Below are positions 1-8,215 of a stretch of 64,000 nt of DNA, piece by piece; position 1 is the stretch's first letter, and the number at the start of each line of letters is the position of its first letter. Location: the NCBI GenBank assembly GCA_965263335.1, contig CBDHHE010000001.1, forward strand, positions 868,001 to 932,000, in the 5' to 3' direction. Under the pieces are notes generated by a model, which searched no databases, had not been told where the DNA came from, and was given only the letters and a program-made list of their open reading frames with translations. The stretch is from Thermohalobaculum sp965263335 (GTDB lineage Bacteria > Pseudomonadota > Alphaproteobacteria > Rhodobacterales > Rhodobacteraceae). The position numbers were made by a program, and so were the translations under genes.

Positions 1-791
1 GTGAGCACGCGATGGCGGCGGCGATGAACGGAATGGCACTGCATGGCGGAGTCGCGCCCTATGGTGGGACATTCCTCTGCTTCACCGACTATGCCCGTCC
101 TGCGATGCGCCTGTCTGCCCTGATGGGCCAGCGCGTGGTCTACGTAATGACCCATGACAGCATAGGCCTGGGCGAAGACGGGCCAACGCACCAGCCCGTC
201 GAGCATCTCGCAATGCTCAGAGCGACACCGAACCTGAATGTCTTCCGGCCCGCAGACCCGACCGAGACAGCCGAAGCGTGGGAGATCGCGCTGTCGGATC
301 AGTCGACGCCGTCTGTGCTGGCTCTGTCGCGCCAGGGCTTGCCAGCGGTGCGCACCACCTACACATCGAAGAACCTGACGGCACAGGGCGGATACGTGCT
401 CGCCGAAAGCGAAGCCCGGCGTGATGCGATACTGATCGCCACCGGCTCCGAGGTTGAAATCGCGCTTGCTGCCCGACTGGTGCTCGAAGCAAAGGGCGTG
501 GGTGCGCGGGTGGTCTCTATGCCCTGCTGGGAGCTGTTTTCCGCCCAACCCGAGCGTTATCGCAAGCGCGTCCTACCTGCGGGCCCCGTGCGAGTCGCCA
601 TAGAGGCTGCCGTGGGCTTCGGCTGGGAGAGGTGGCTCTACGACGAGCGCGGGCGCCGAGGCAAAGGCGCATTCGTCGGCATGGACGGGTTTGGCGGATC
701 GGCCCCTGCGACCGACCTTTACGAGCACTTCGGCATCACGGTGGAGGACGTTGTCAAGCGGACGTTGCGTCTGCTTGGCGCTGGTGAATAA
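1..791 (+). CDS. tkt: transketolase, C-terminal part (5' end outside the window)
   Basis: The first complete codon in frame is at base 3, and the frame is open from the window edge, so this is the 3' part (about 262 codons) of a longer gene. Transketolase is a TPP enzyme that moves two-carbon ketol units in the pentose-phosphate and Calvin cycles. The visible part covers the end of the pyrimidine-binding domain (THDSIGLGEDGPTHQPVEH, the family-typical stretch that contacts substrate) and the C-terminal domain (ATGSEVEIALAA, then VAIEAAVGFGWERW). It lies 34 bp before a Nudix gene on the same strand and upstream of gap and pgk, the usual order of this carbon-metabolism group in Rhodobacterales. 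The identification is firm. The N-terminal TPP domain is simply outside the window. Confidence 0.97.
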   Translation, partial: EHAMAAAMNGMALHGGVAPYGGTFLCFTDYARPAMRLSALMGQRVVYVMTHDSIGLGEDGPTHQPVEHLAMLRATPNLNVFRPADPTETAEAWEIALSDQSTPSVLALSRQGLPAVRTTYTSKNLTAQGGYVLAESEARRDAILIATGSEVEIALAARLVLEAKGVGARVVSMPCWELFSAQPERYRKRVLPAGPVRVAIEAAVGFGWERWLYDERGRRGKGAFVGMDGFGGSAPATDLYEHFGITVEDVVKRTLRLLGAGE

Positions 792-825
792 ACTGCCAGA
801 CACTCAAAGAAGGTCACTGACATTT

Positions 826-1395
826 ATGACAAACCGCAAGAAACCTGACATTGAGACGCTCTCGTCGACTGAGGTTTATCGCAACCCTTGGACCCGCGTG
901 CGTGAGGATCGGATACGTCGTATCGACGGTTCCGAGGGCATCTACGGTGTCGTCGACAAGCCCGACTTCGTCATCGTTGCCGCACTCGAGGATGGCAAAG
1001 TCCACCTGGTGCAACAGTATCGCTACCCCGTTGCCGGCAGGTTCTGGGAACTGCCGCAGGGCGCACTACACGACGGGGCGACGTTCGATCTGTTCAACGT
1101 TGCCGAGACAGAGCTGCGTCAAGAGACCGGGCTCACCGCCGAAACACTGCGATATGTTGGCAAGATGCATCCGGGCTACGGCATTTGCTCGCACACGTTC
1201 CATGTGTTCCTCGCTACGGGATTGACGAAGGGCGAGGCAGAACGCGAGCAGGAAGAACAGGATCAGGTCGACAAGGCCTTTCCTGTGTCAGAAGTGATCG
1301 AGATGATCAAATCCGGCAAACTCATGGACTCGAATTCTGTGGCCGCCTTCTACCTGTTGCAGCTGCACGGACACCTCGACGCCCATCTCGGCTGA
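826..1395 (+). CDS. Nudix hydrolase (ADP-ribose pyrophosphatase-like)
   Basis: A 189-residue Nudix protein. The Nudix box is around residues 85-107 and reads as GA, then a loop, then AETELRQETG, close to the canonical GX5EX7REUXEEXGU with Q in place of one E. The N-terminal beta-strand region (WTRVREDRIRR, VVDKPDFVIVAALE) and HLVQQYRYPVAGRFWELPQGA resemble ADP-ribose and nucleoside-diphosphate-sugar pyrophosphatases (NudF/YffH type). These cytosolic enzymes clear ADP-ribose and related diphosphates. I chose the ATG at 826 because it gives a normal family N-terminus 34 bp after tkt. The frame is open upstream, but that part overlaps tkt and is not conserved-looking. The substrate cannot be read from the sequence. 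Confidence 0.85.
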   Translation: MTNRKKPDIETLSSTEVYRNPWTRVREDRIRRIDGSEGIYGVVDKPDFVIVAALEDGKVHLVQQYRYPVAGRFWELPQGALHDGATFDLFNVAETELRQETGLTAETLRYVGKMHPGYGICSHTFHVFLATGLTKGEAEREQEEQDQVDKAFPVSEVIEMIKSGKLMDSNSVAAFYLLQLHGHLDAHLG

Positions 1396-1531
1396 GGCGA
1401 GCCGGTATGCAAATTCGGGCGCGACGCCGATAGGTGCAGCGCGCCGCACGTTCACAGAGCACAATGTCGACGTCTGCTACACCTGAGGCTTCAGGAAAGG
1501 TGTTGTTCTCTCGGTCGTCGTTCGCTCGGTC

Positions 1532-1757
1532 TTACTCCCAGACAAACTTGTTGTAGCTGAGCATAATTTCTTCGATCGGTCAGTCGTAAGAATCGCCGCT
1601 CATCGACGTGCTCCTGATGAAGAGGTCGTCGAGGTGATACTTCGCAGGCTCCCGACCCCGTGTCACACTAGGTGGTCTTGAAATAGAACGTATCGGCAGG
1701 CGATGAACTCTCGCCTTCTTCAATTTTCCACGCGTAATCGACTTTCTCACCAAGCAT
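1532..1757 (-). pseudogene. degraded small Hcp-like protein gene
   Basis: On the minus strand a good ribosome-binding site (GAGGAG) precedes an ATG at 1757 that opens a 29-codon frame (MLGEKVDYAWKIEEGE..., ending FYFKTT) stopped by TAG at 1668-1670. In another frame downstream lies KYHLDDLFIRSTSMSGDSYD, then an in-frame TGA, then PIEEIMLSYNKFVWE and TAA at 1532. That second part resembles the C-terminal strand pattern of Hcp (type VI secretion tube) proteins, which end in sequences like (D)RPxExISLNYxKIxWxY. The reading is therefore an Hcp-family relative broken by at least one frameshift and one nonsense codon, and shortened. The family assignment rests only on the last 35 or so residues and is tentative. 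No other T6SS gene is nearby. Confidence 0.4.
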
Positions 1758-1902
1758 TGTTGCTCTCCTCTATAGATCGCAGCAATTGGGGTTATTTCCA
1801 TTCAAGTGCGAGTTGTTTAGGAGGAAGTTCAACGCGCCGCAGTAGCGATTGCTACGACCTGCCATCTTTCTCTGATATCAAAGATCGCCAAGGTGCGCCG
1901 GG

Positions 1903-2202
1903 TCAGATTGACAGCTCCGGCCCGGCTTCCATCTTCTTGACGTTGCGCGAGATCACGCCGATTTCCGCGAGGCGTGTCCGGAACACGCCCATGTGTGAGG
2001 AATTCGAGTGGGCTTCAAGATGCGCCGCCGTCTCCCACTCCTCGTAGACGTGGTACTTCTCGGGCGCATCTATGCGGCGATAGAACTGGTAGTGGATGCA
2101 GCCCTCTTCCTTGTGGGTCTCGGCCATCATATCAGCCATGGCCGCGTGGAGCGCTGCTTCATGCCCCGTGTTGAACTCGAACTCTCCGCTCACGATGATC
2201 AT
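1903..2202 (-). CDS. antibiotic biosynthesis monooxygenase (ABM) domain protein
   Basis: A 99-residue single-domain protein of the ABM / YgiN quinol-monooxygenase fold. Visible family features are the N-terminal strand IIVSGEFEF, the helix rich in A and E (HEAALHAAMADMMAETHKEEGC), the HYQFYRRID strand, and YHVYEEWETAAHLEAHSNSSHM, which is the typical ...E.W.....AHL.S.H motif. Such proteins act as dimers on quinones or reactive aldehydes, or serve as small oxygenases. The substrate cannot be predicted. It is monocistronic, with an upstream perfect 12-bp palindrome at 2301 that could be an operator. Confidence 0.8.
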   Translation of the reverse strand: MIIVSGEFEFNTGHEAALHAAMADMMAETHKEEGCIHYQFYRRIDAPEKYHVYEEWETAAHLEAHSNSSHMGVFRTRLAEIGVISRNVKKMEAGPELSI

Positions 2203-2300
2203 AGGTGCCCTTCCCTACCGCATGACATGGCCTTCGCCGGATCAATCCGCGACCGACGACGCAAGTATCGCACTCTCTCACAAGATTGGCACAGGCAAAG

Positions 2301-2312
2301 GACCAATTGGTC
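2301..2312. promoter_or_regulatory. perfect 12-bp palindrome, possible operator
   Basis: GACCAATTGGTC is a perfect inverted repeat about 100 bp upstream of the minus-strand ABM monooxygenase start. The TTGGTC half-site shape is reminiscent of GntR/FCD operators, but no promoter elements are clear around it and no regulator gene is adjacent. Functional assignment is inference. Confidence 0.3.
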
Positions 2313-2478
2313 ACCCAAAAAGGACCTCGGCCGCTCTCTTTCAATCACGATGCAATCAAAAGCAGGCTAGGCTGCCGAAGCGGCAACCTATACGGGATTC
2401 TGATCGCTTCCAGGTGCCGTACAATCAGTTATGAAAGGCGCGGAGGTTCGTGGCCCGCAAGGATAGCGGAGAAAGAGG

Positions 2479-2640
2479 ATGCCCTACGAACATGAAGACA
2501 TGAGCTTGGTCAAGAACGCACAGAAAGCAACTGGGTTAAGCGCAGCTCGCCGGAACCTGATGCATGCTTTGATGTGGACTGACAAAACGAGCAATATTCA
2601 TTTCGGAAAGAAGTCCGATTACTTCTTCAATCACACCTGA
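2479..2640 (+). CDS. small hypothetical protein (53 aa)
   Basis: An ATG with a purine-rich ribosome-binding site (GGAGAAAGAGG directly upstream) opens 53 codons beginning MPYEHEDMSLVKNAQKATG and ending KKSDYFFNHT. The protein is basic, shows no signal peptide or membrane segment, and matches no family I recognise. A rho-independent terminator-like hairpin follows about 90 bp downstream (2733-2759), consistent with a short independent transcript. Base composition here is lower in GC than the flanking tkt and gap genes. It could equally be a remnant of a larger lost gene. Confidence 0.35.
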   Translation: MPYEHEDMSLVKNAQKATGLSAARRNLMHALMWTDKTSNIHFGKKSDYFFNHT

Positions 2641-2732
2641 CGAAAAAGGGCGGCAGCAAAGACAACAGCTAGGGCGATTTCACGCCCGTGGACTGCACCG
2701 GTAGCGGCATCTGAACCTGTTGCAGAAATTTC

Positions 2733-2759
2733 CGGGGTGGGCAAAACCCTCCCCGTTTT
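2733..2759 (+). terminator. rho-independent terminator-like hairpin upstream of gap
   Basis: A 9-bp GC-rich stem (CGGGGTGGG pairing with CCCTCCCCG, one T-T mismatch) with a CAAAA loop is followed by TTTT. It lies 126 bp before the gap start codon. It probably ends the transcript of the small upstream ORF. Attenuation of gap is possible but there is no sign of a mutually exclusive anti-terminator. Confidence 0.6.
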
Positions 2760-2884
2760 CTCGTCAAAGTCGACCACGAGAACAGCGTGGCCGTCCTGAC
2801 GCATTGATCTTTCCAGCGCTCGCGGGTAAAGCCGCGCCGAACGGGCGATCCGCCCACCTTTATCTGTGAAGCGAGGAGAGTGAC

Positions 2885-3892
2885 ATGGCGGTCAAGGTCG
2901 GCATCAACGGTTTCGGACGCATCGGACGCAATGTTCTGCGCGCGATCATTGAAAGTGGTCGGACGGACATCGAGGTTGTTGCCATCAACGATCTCGGTCC
3001 TGTCGAGACCAACGCCCACCTGATGCGCTATGACTCGGTGCATGGCCGCTTCCCCGGCGAAGTGAAAGTCGACGGTGACAGCATCGACGTCGGACGGGGG
3101 CCCATCAAGGTGACCGCCGAGCGTGATCCGAAGGCGCTGCCCTGGGGCGACGTGGATGTGGCGCTGGAGTGCACCGGCATCTTCGCCTCCAAGGAGAAGG
3201 CAGCGTTTCACCTGGAGAACGGCTCGAAGCGTGTGCTGGTGTCAGCGCCGGCCTCGGGCGCGGACAAGACGATCGTCTATGGTGTGAACGACGATAGCCT
3301 GACCACGGATGACATGGTCGTCTCGAACGCGTCCTGCACGACCAACTGCCTGTCACCTGTGGCCAAGGTGCTGCATGATACGGTGGGGATCGAGCGCGGG
3401 ATCATGACGACGATCCACAGCTACACCGGGGACCAGCCGACGCTCGACACCATGCACAAGGACCTATACCGCGCGCGTGCGGCGGCCATGAACATGATCC
3501 CGACGTCGACCGGGGCCGCCAAGGCCGTCGGCCTCGTGCTGCCCGAGCTGAACGGCAAGTTGGACGGATTTGCGATCCGCGTCCCCACCCCGAACGTCTC
3601 GGTGGTGGACCTCAAGTTCGTGGCGAGCCGCGAGACGTCGGCAGAGGAGATCAACGAGGCCGTCAAGGGCGCTGCCGAGGGCAACGGCCCGCTCAAGGGC
3701 ATCCTAGGCTACACCGACATGAAAATGGTCTCGATGGACTTCAACCACGACCCGCACTCTTCGGTCTTCCACGCCGACCAGACCAAGGTCATCGAAGGCA
3801 CCATGGTCAGTGTGCTCAGCTGGTACGACAACGAATGGGGCTTCTCGAACCGCATGTCGGACACGGCCGTGGCCATGGGCAAATTGATCTGA
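2885..3892 (+). CDS. gap: glyceraldehyde-3-phosphate dehydrogenase, type I
   Basis: A full-length 335-residue GAPDH that converts glyceraldehyde-3-phosphate, NAD(P)+ and Pi to 1,3-bisphosphoglycerate. The Rossmann motif GINGFGRIGR (residues 6-15), the nicotinamide-site sequence AINDLG, and the catalytic Cys151 in SNASCTTNCLSP are all present, and the C-terminal SWYDNEWGFSNRM is family-perfect. The start ATG follows GGAGAGTGAC. With tkt upstream and pgk 1.4 kb downstream it belongs to the glycolysis/Calvin-cycle group. Nothing is unusual except the looser DNA between tkt and gap. Confidence 0.98.
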   Translation: MAVKVGINGFGRIGRNVLRAIIESGRTDIEVVAINDLGPVETNAHLMRYDSVHGRFPGEVKVDGDSIDVGRGPIKVTAERDPKALPWGDVDVALECTGIFASKEKAAFHLENGSKRVLVSAPASGADKTIVYGVNDDSLTTDDMVVSNASCTTNCLSPVAKVLHDTVGIERGIMTTIHSYTGDQPTLDTMHKDLYRARAAAMNMIPTSTGAAKAVGLVLPELNGKLDGFAIRVPTPNVSVVDLKFVASRETSAEEINEAVKGAAEGNGPLKGILGYTDMKMVSMDFNHDPHSSVFHADQTKVIEGTMVSVLSWYDNEWGFSNRMSDTAVAMGKLI

Positions 3893-3940
3893 ATTCAGTC
3901 CGTTTATGGCTTGTCTGGGTCCGGAGCACTTGCCCCGGGC

Positions 3941-4579
3941 TCAGGTGCGGCTCATAAGCAGTTTCAACCCGGCGAATGCAAAGAACGCACCCAGCGTTGC
4001 CTGTATGTAGCGCCGGGCACGCGCATAGAATCGCAGCATCGGTGGCGTCGAGAATCCGACGGCGTAGAGGATGTGGATCACCAGCGACAGGGCGAAGGTT
4101 CCAACAACGATGACCGCGCCGACCCACACCGGCGCCCCTTCACGCAAACCCAGAGAGATGATCGCGATCCAGGTCAATGCAGCCTTGGGATTGGTCATTT
4201 GGATGGCGTAGCCGCGCACCGCGTATCTCAGTGTGCTCCCAACACCGGTCAGCGCCCTGTCGTGGATATCCAGTTCAGAGGCCGCCGCTCGAAACGATTT
4301 GTAGGCCAGCCAGAGCAGGTAGACGCCTCCAAAAATCTTGATCGCCATCAGCGCCCACGCATAGGCGGACAGCAGCGCCGAAAGCCCGATCACCGTAAGG
4401 ATGGCCCATGTGAAGGACCCGAAGGCAACACCTGTGGCCAGCGCCACACCTGCTCGCCGGCTGACACTCATCGACGTCCCGATGACCGCGAGTACGTTCG
4501 GGCCTGGGCTTGCCAGCCCTATGAAGAACACCGTGTAGGCCGTCAGGATGCCCGGGAGATAGACAAGCGGTTCTGTCAC
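3941..4579 (-). CDS. LysE/RhtB family amino-acid exporter
   Basis: A 212-residue polytopic membrane protein with the LysE signature GLASPGPNVLAVIGTSMSVS near the N-terminus, a central YLLWLAYKSFR segment and the NPKAALTWIA motif. Six or so hydrophobic segments are visible. Family members export amino acids or their derivatives by proton antiport. I chose the GTG at 4579 (preceded by AGGAG, giving VTEPLVYLPG) rather than a start 31 codons upstream. It matches the usual family length of about 205-215 residues and drops a non-hydrophobic extension. It is convergent with gap and divergent from the flavin-nucleotide-binding gene. The substrate is not predictable. Confidence 0.85.
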   Translation of the reverse strand: MTEPLVYLPGILTAYTVFFIGLASPGPNVLAVIGTSMSVSRRAGVALATGVAFGSFTWAILTVIGLSALLSAYAWALMAIKIFGGVYLLWLAYKSFRAAASELDIHDRALTGVGSTLRYAVRGYAIQMTNPKAALTWIAIISLGLREGAPVWVGAVIVVGTFALSLVIHILYAVGFSTPPMLRFYARARRYIQATLGAFFAFAGLKLLMSRT

Positions 4580-4719
4580 AACGGTCGCTCCTGTGCGGTT
4601 GAGTTCCTGTGCGGAGCAGACGATTTCCCAAGCCCGATTCCAAGAGCACATGAGGCGCTCTGCTGACACCACGTTGTCAGCAGAATGTCGCTAGGTTGCC
4701 TGAAATTGGGGGTGCGATC

Positions 4720-5259
4720 ATGGCGATCGGCAAGCGACTGAATGGCACGTTTCGGCAGTTCATCGAAGCGCAGCAGATGTTCTTTGTTGGGACAGCGGCG
4801 CCGGACGGTCTCGTCAACATATCTCCCAAAGGCCTCGACTCGCTGCGGATCGTCGACGATACCCGCATCATCTGGCTGAATCTGACTGGCAGCGGCAATG
4901 AAACCGCGGCTCACGTGCGCGAACTGCCGCGAATGACGCTAATGTTCTGTGCCTTGGATGGGGATGCGCTCATCTTGCGTGTCTATGGCAGCGCGCAGGT
5001 GCTGCATCCGTCGGAGCCGGGTTGGGCGGAGAAGATTGCGCTGTTCCCCGAAATGGCGGGTTCGCGCCAGATATTCGACCTCGCAATCGAGCAGGTTCAG
5101 ACTTCATGCGGGACCGGAGTGCCGAGATTCTCGTATCAGGGGCAGCGCGGACCGGACGAGCTCCTGCCGTTCTATGACGAAATGGGTGACGAAGGCGTGC
5201 ATGCCTACTGGCAGCGGAAGAACAAGGTGAGTATAGACGGGAAGCCCACTGGGCTCTGA
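4720..5259 (+). CDS. pyridoxamine-5'-phosphate oxidase-like FMN-binding protein
   Basis: A 179-residue protein with the split-barrel fold of the PNPOx-like family. It has FVGTAAPDGLVNISPKG near residue 25 (the strand that binds FMN phosphate in relatives), IIWLNLTGSGNETAAHV, then MTLMFCALDGDALILRVYGSAQVL. Relatives bind FMN or heme and some reduce F420 or flavin substrates, but no specific function can be assigned. I chose the ATG at 4720, which gives MAIGKRLNG. An in-frame TTG at 4696 would add eight residues. It sits 27 bp upstream of pgk and may be co-transcribed with it. Confidence 0.75.
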   Translation: MAIGKRLNGTFRQFIEAQQMFFVGTAAPDGLVNISPKGLDSLRIVDDTRIIWLNLTGSGNETAAHVRELPRMTLMFCALDGDALILRVYGSAQVLHPSEPGWAEKIALFPEMAGSRQIFDLAIEQVQTSCGTGVPRFSYQGQRGPDELLPFYDEMGDEGVHAYWQRKNKVSIDGKPTGL

Positions 5260-5286
5260 CTCACCTGTCCAAAGGCTGCCCCGAAG

Positions 5287-6483
5287 ATGACCACGTTCAG
5301 AACGCTTGACGATCTCGAGCTTGCGGGAAAGCGCGTCATGGTGCGCGTCGACATCAATGTCCCCCTCAAGGATGGTAAGGTCGCCGATGCGACGCGGATG
5401 GAGGCAATCCGCCCAACGGTGCGGGAAATCATCGAGAAGAACGGCAAGCCGATCCTGCTTGCGCATTTCGGGAGACCAAAGGGCAAGCCAAATCCGGACA
5501 TGACGCTTGGTCGCCTGATCGATCCGTTGGCAGAAGTGCTCGATCTACCAGTGCACTTTGCGCCCGATTGCGTGGGCCCGATGGCCGAAGAAGCCGTCTA
5601 CCGTCAGTTAGAAGGCGTCGTGCTGCTTCTGGAAAACACACGCTTTCACGCCGAAGAGGAGGCGAATGACCCGGCGTTCGCAGCGCAACTCGCGCGACAC
5701 GGTGATTGCTATGTGAACGACGCCTTTTCAGCGGCGCATCGGGCACATGCCTCGACCGAGGGGGTGGCACGGCTTCTTCCCGCAGCGGCGGGGCGGCTGA
5801 TGCAAGCCGAGCTGGAGGCACTAGACAGCGCCCTCGCGAACCCCGCCCGTCCTGTCGTCGCGGTGGTTGGCGGGGCGAAAGTCTCGACCAAGCTTGATCT
5901 GCTCGGCAATCTGATTGCCAAGGTCGACCAAATCGTGATCGGCGGTGGGATGGCGAACACGTTTCTGGCGGCGAAGGGGCTCGGAGTGGGCACATCGCTC
6001 TGCGAACACGACCTGGCCGATACTGCCCGCGAAATCATGTCCAAGGCCGAGGCGGCGGGATGCGAGCTGGTACTTCCATCGGACGTGGTGGTTGCGCGGG
6101 CGTTCGAGGCACAGGCCCCACACGAGACGGTTTCGGCGGATGCCTGCCCGGATGATGCAATGATCCTCGATGCCGGCCCTCAAGCTGTCGCAGACATCTC
6201 AGCGCGCTTCGAGGCGGCCAAGACCGTCGTCTGGAACGGGCCACTCGGTGCCTTCGAACTGGAGCCGTTCGACACCGCCACCAATGCAGCCGCCGCAAAG
6301 GCGGCAGAGCTCACCGAGGCGGGTCGCTTGCTTTCCGTCGCCGGTGGCGGTGACACGGTTGCTGCGCTCAACAAGGCCGGTGCGACCGAGAAATTCAGCT
6401 ATGTGTCGACCGCAGGCGGCGCCTTTCTTGAATGGCTCGAGGGCAAGCCGTTGCCCGGGGTGGCGGCGCTTGTGACCACGTAG
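5287..6483 (+). CDS. pgk: phosphoglycerate kinase
   Basis: A full-length 398-residue phosphoglycerate kinase, which transfers phosphate between 1,3-bisphosphoglycerate and ADP. N-terminal VMVRVDINVPLKDG and ILLAHFGRPKG, the hinge-region PVVAVVGGAKVSTKLDLL, and the C-terminal nucleotide-binding LSVAGGGDTVAALNKAG are all intact. It follows the PNPOx-like gene by 27 bp. It works with gap and tkt in the same region in glycolysis, gluconeogenesis or the Calvin cycle. Confidence 0.98.
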   Translation: MTTFRTLDDLELAGKRVMVRVDINVPLKDGKVADATRMEAIRPTVREIIEKNGKPILLAHFGRPKGKPNPDMTLGRLIDPLAEVLDLPVHFAPDCVGPMAEEAVYRQLEGVVLLLENTRFHAEEEANDPAFAAQLARHGDCYVNDAFSAAHRAHASTEGVARLLPAAAGRLMQAELEALDSALANPARPVVAVVGGAKVSTKLDLLGNLIAKVDQIVIGGGMANTFLAAKGLGVGTSLCEHDLADTAREIMSKAEAAGCELVLPSDVVVARAFEAQAPHETVSADACPDDAMILDAGPQAVADISARFEAAKTVVWNGPLGAFELEPFDTATNAAAAKAAELTEAGRLLSVAGGGDTVAALNKAGATEKFSYVSTAGGAFLEWLEGKPLPGVAALVTT

Positions 6484-6554
6484 GTCCGATTGCCCGGGCA
6501 CGGGGCTTAAGCGAATCATGCTAACCTGATGACCCGTTCTCCCGGAGTGACCTC

Positions 6555-8147
6555 ATGAAACTTGTCCGTTCCACATTGCTTGCCGCGGGCGTTTGCGCGG
6601 CTTTAAGCGCCACACCTGCGCGCGCCGATGCCACCGACGACTTCTTGCGTCTGATGCAGAGAATTGGCGTTCAGTACACGATCCTGACCCTGCGCAGCTT
6701 TGTGGACCTGACCTACGACACCATCACTATCGAGCCGCAGACAAATGATCTCGTGATCTCCGGCATGACGCTCCACCCGATCCTCGATTGGGATGAAGAG
6801 GGTCGCTGCGTGATCACGATCGAGCGGGCGATCGCCGCGGACGTCACCTCGTTCGAGACGCTGCAGACGATGATCGAGCTTTCGGGTATAAACATTCCGT
6901 CGGCCTGTCTTGATCCCGGAGTGGGGTCGATGGCTGCGGGATTTGGCTATGAGCAACTCGTCGTTGATAACGCATCGATTGATCTTGCGTACGATCTGCC
7001 AAGCGCAGGAGCAGATCTGGTCATTCAGGCCTCGATCAAGGATGCGGCTGAGCTGAATCTGTCGGCCAAGTTCGGCTACCTGTGGTTCAATCTACCACTG
7101 GATGCAGGACCAGCGGATGAGCCGATTCCTGTCGCCCAGCTCGAGACGCTTGAACTCGCGATCGAGAACCGCGGCCTCTGGGACCGCGTTGAACCGATGA
7201 TCGTGGCGCAGGCCGGCGACACATCAGCCCTGCCACAGATGGCTCAGCTCGTGGTCAGTCAGGCGCTGAGTGAGGGCGGTACGCGGACACCTTCTGCGGA
7301 CGAGCAGGCGTTCGTTGCAAACCTGACAGCCGAGCTCGAACGGTTTCTGACAGAGAAGAACAGGCTCGTGATCACTGCAGCGCCGGAGGGTGGTGTCTGG
7401 CTGAGCGAGGACAGCTTCGGCGCTCCCTATCAGATGATCGCCGACTTCAAGCCGGAGATCTCCTCCACGCCGATTGCCTACCGCGCTTTGATCCAGCCTG
7501 AAGAGCTGGCCGCGGCGCTCGCAGGCGACGCGCTGGACGAGGACGCACGGCTCAGGGTCGGTGAGGCGCTTCTCACGGGCATCGGAGCGCCGCGCGCGCT
7601 CGCGGAAGGTGCAGCATTGCTGAACCCGCTGGCGGATCAGTGGCAAAGCAAAGCTTCGCGATTGCTCGCGGAGGCGCGCGCAGAAACCGGTGACACCGCA
7701 GGCGCTTATTCCATGGCGCTTCGAGCCATGGCGGGCGGTGACCGTTCGGCGGTGGGTCTGGCCGATGAACTGGAGGCAGCATTGGGGCTGTCATCCGTGC
7801 TCGAGGCGCAAGCCCTGGCACGGACGGAATGGCCTAACGCGCGTGCCCAGGAGGCTGAAGGTGAAAGTGCTGTATCGGCCGGTGACCTGGGCCTCATGCG
7901 CTCAATGGCGTACGCAGCATCTATTGGCCGTGACCAGCCGCGCAGCTACGCGCACGCCTACTTCTGGGCGTCACTTGCGGCCGCTGGCGGTGACGGCGGG
8001 GCGGCCAATCTGCGCCGACGGCTCGACACACGCTTTGCTGACGCCGGAGAGGCGTGGCGGCAGGTTGCAGACGCCGAGGCTAGTCGTGCGCTGACGGTCT
8101 GGACGAGAGGAGGTCTGGGTGCACGGATCGCCGACCGCGTTCGCTGA
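6555..8147 (+). CDS. periplasmic protein with C-terminal Sel1/TPR-like repeats
   Basis: A 530-residue protein with a clear Sec signal peptide (MKLVRSTLLAAGVCAALSA, cleavage after ARA near residue 24). The middle (about 30-300) is rich in beta-strand-like segments (TYDTITIEPQTNDLVISGMTL) and matches no family I recognise. The C-terminal third is helical and alanine-rich, with Sel1-like pieces such as DQPRSYAHAYFWASLAAAGG near residues 455-475. Sel1/TPR repeats usually act as scaffolds in the cell envelope. It stands alone between pgk and a convergent flavoenzyme gene. The function is unknown. Confidence 0.7.
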   Translation: MKLVRSTLLAAGVCAALSATPARADATDDFLRLMQRIGVQYTILTLRSFVDLTYDTITIEPQTNDLVISGMTLHPILDWDEEGRCVITIERAIAADVTSFETLQTMIELSGINIPSACLDPGVGSMAAGFGYEQLVVDNASIDLAYDLPSAGADLVIQASIKDAAELNLSAKFGYLWFNLPLDAGPADEPIPVAQLETLELAIENRGLWDRVEPMIVAQAGDTSALPQMAQLVVSQALSEGGTRTPSADEQAFVANLTAELERFLTEKNRLVITAAPEGGVWLSEDSFGAPYQMIADFKPEISSTPIAYRALIQPEELAAALAGDALDEDARLRVGEALLTGIGAPRALAEGAALLNPLADQWQSKASRLLAEARAETGDTAGAYSMALRAMAGGDRSAVGLADELEAALGLSSVLEAQALARTEWPNARAQEAEGESAVSAGDLGLMRSMAYAASIGRDQPRSYAHAYFWASLAAAGGDGGAANLRRRLDTRFADAGEAWRQVADAEASRALTVWTRGGLGARIADRVR

Positions 8148-8215
8148 GACGCTGGGCACCGATCTGGCACGCGAGACGTGCACGTCGCGACACACCGCCT
8201 CCGACGCGTGAACGC

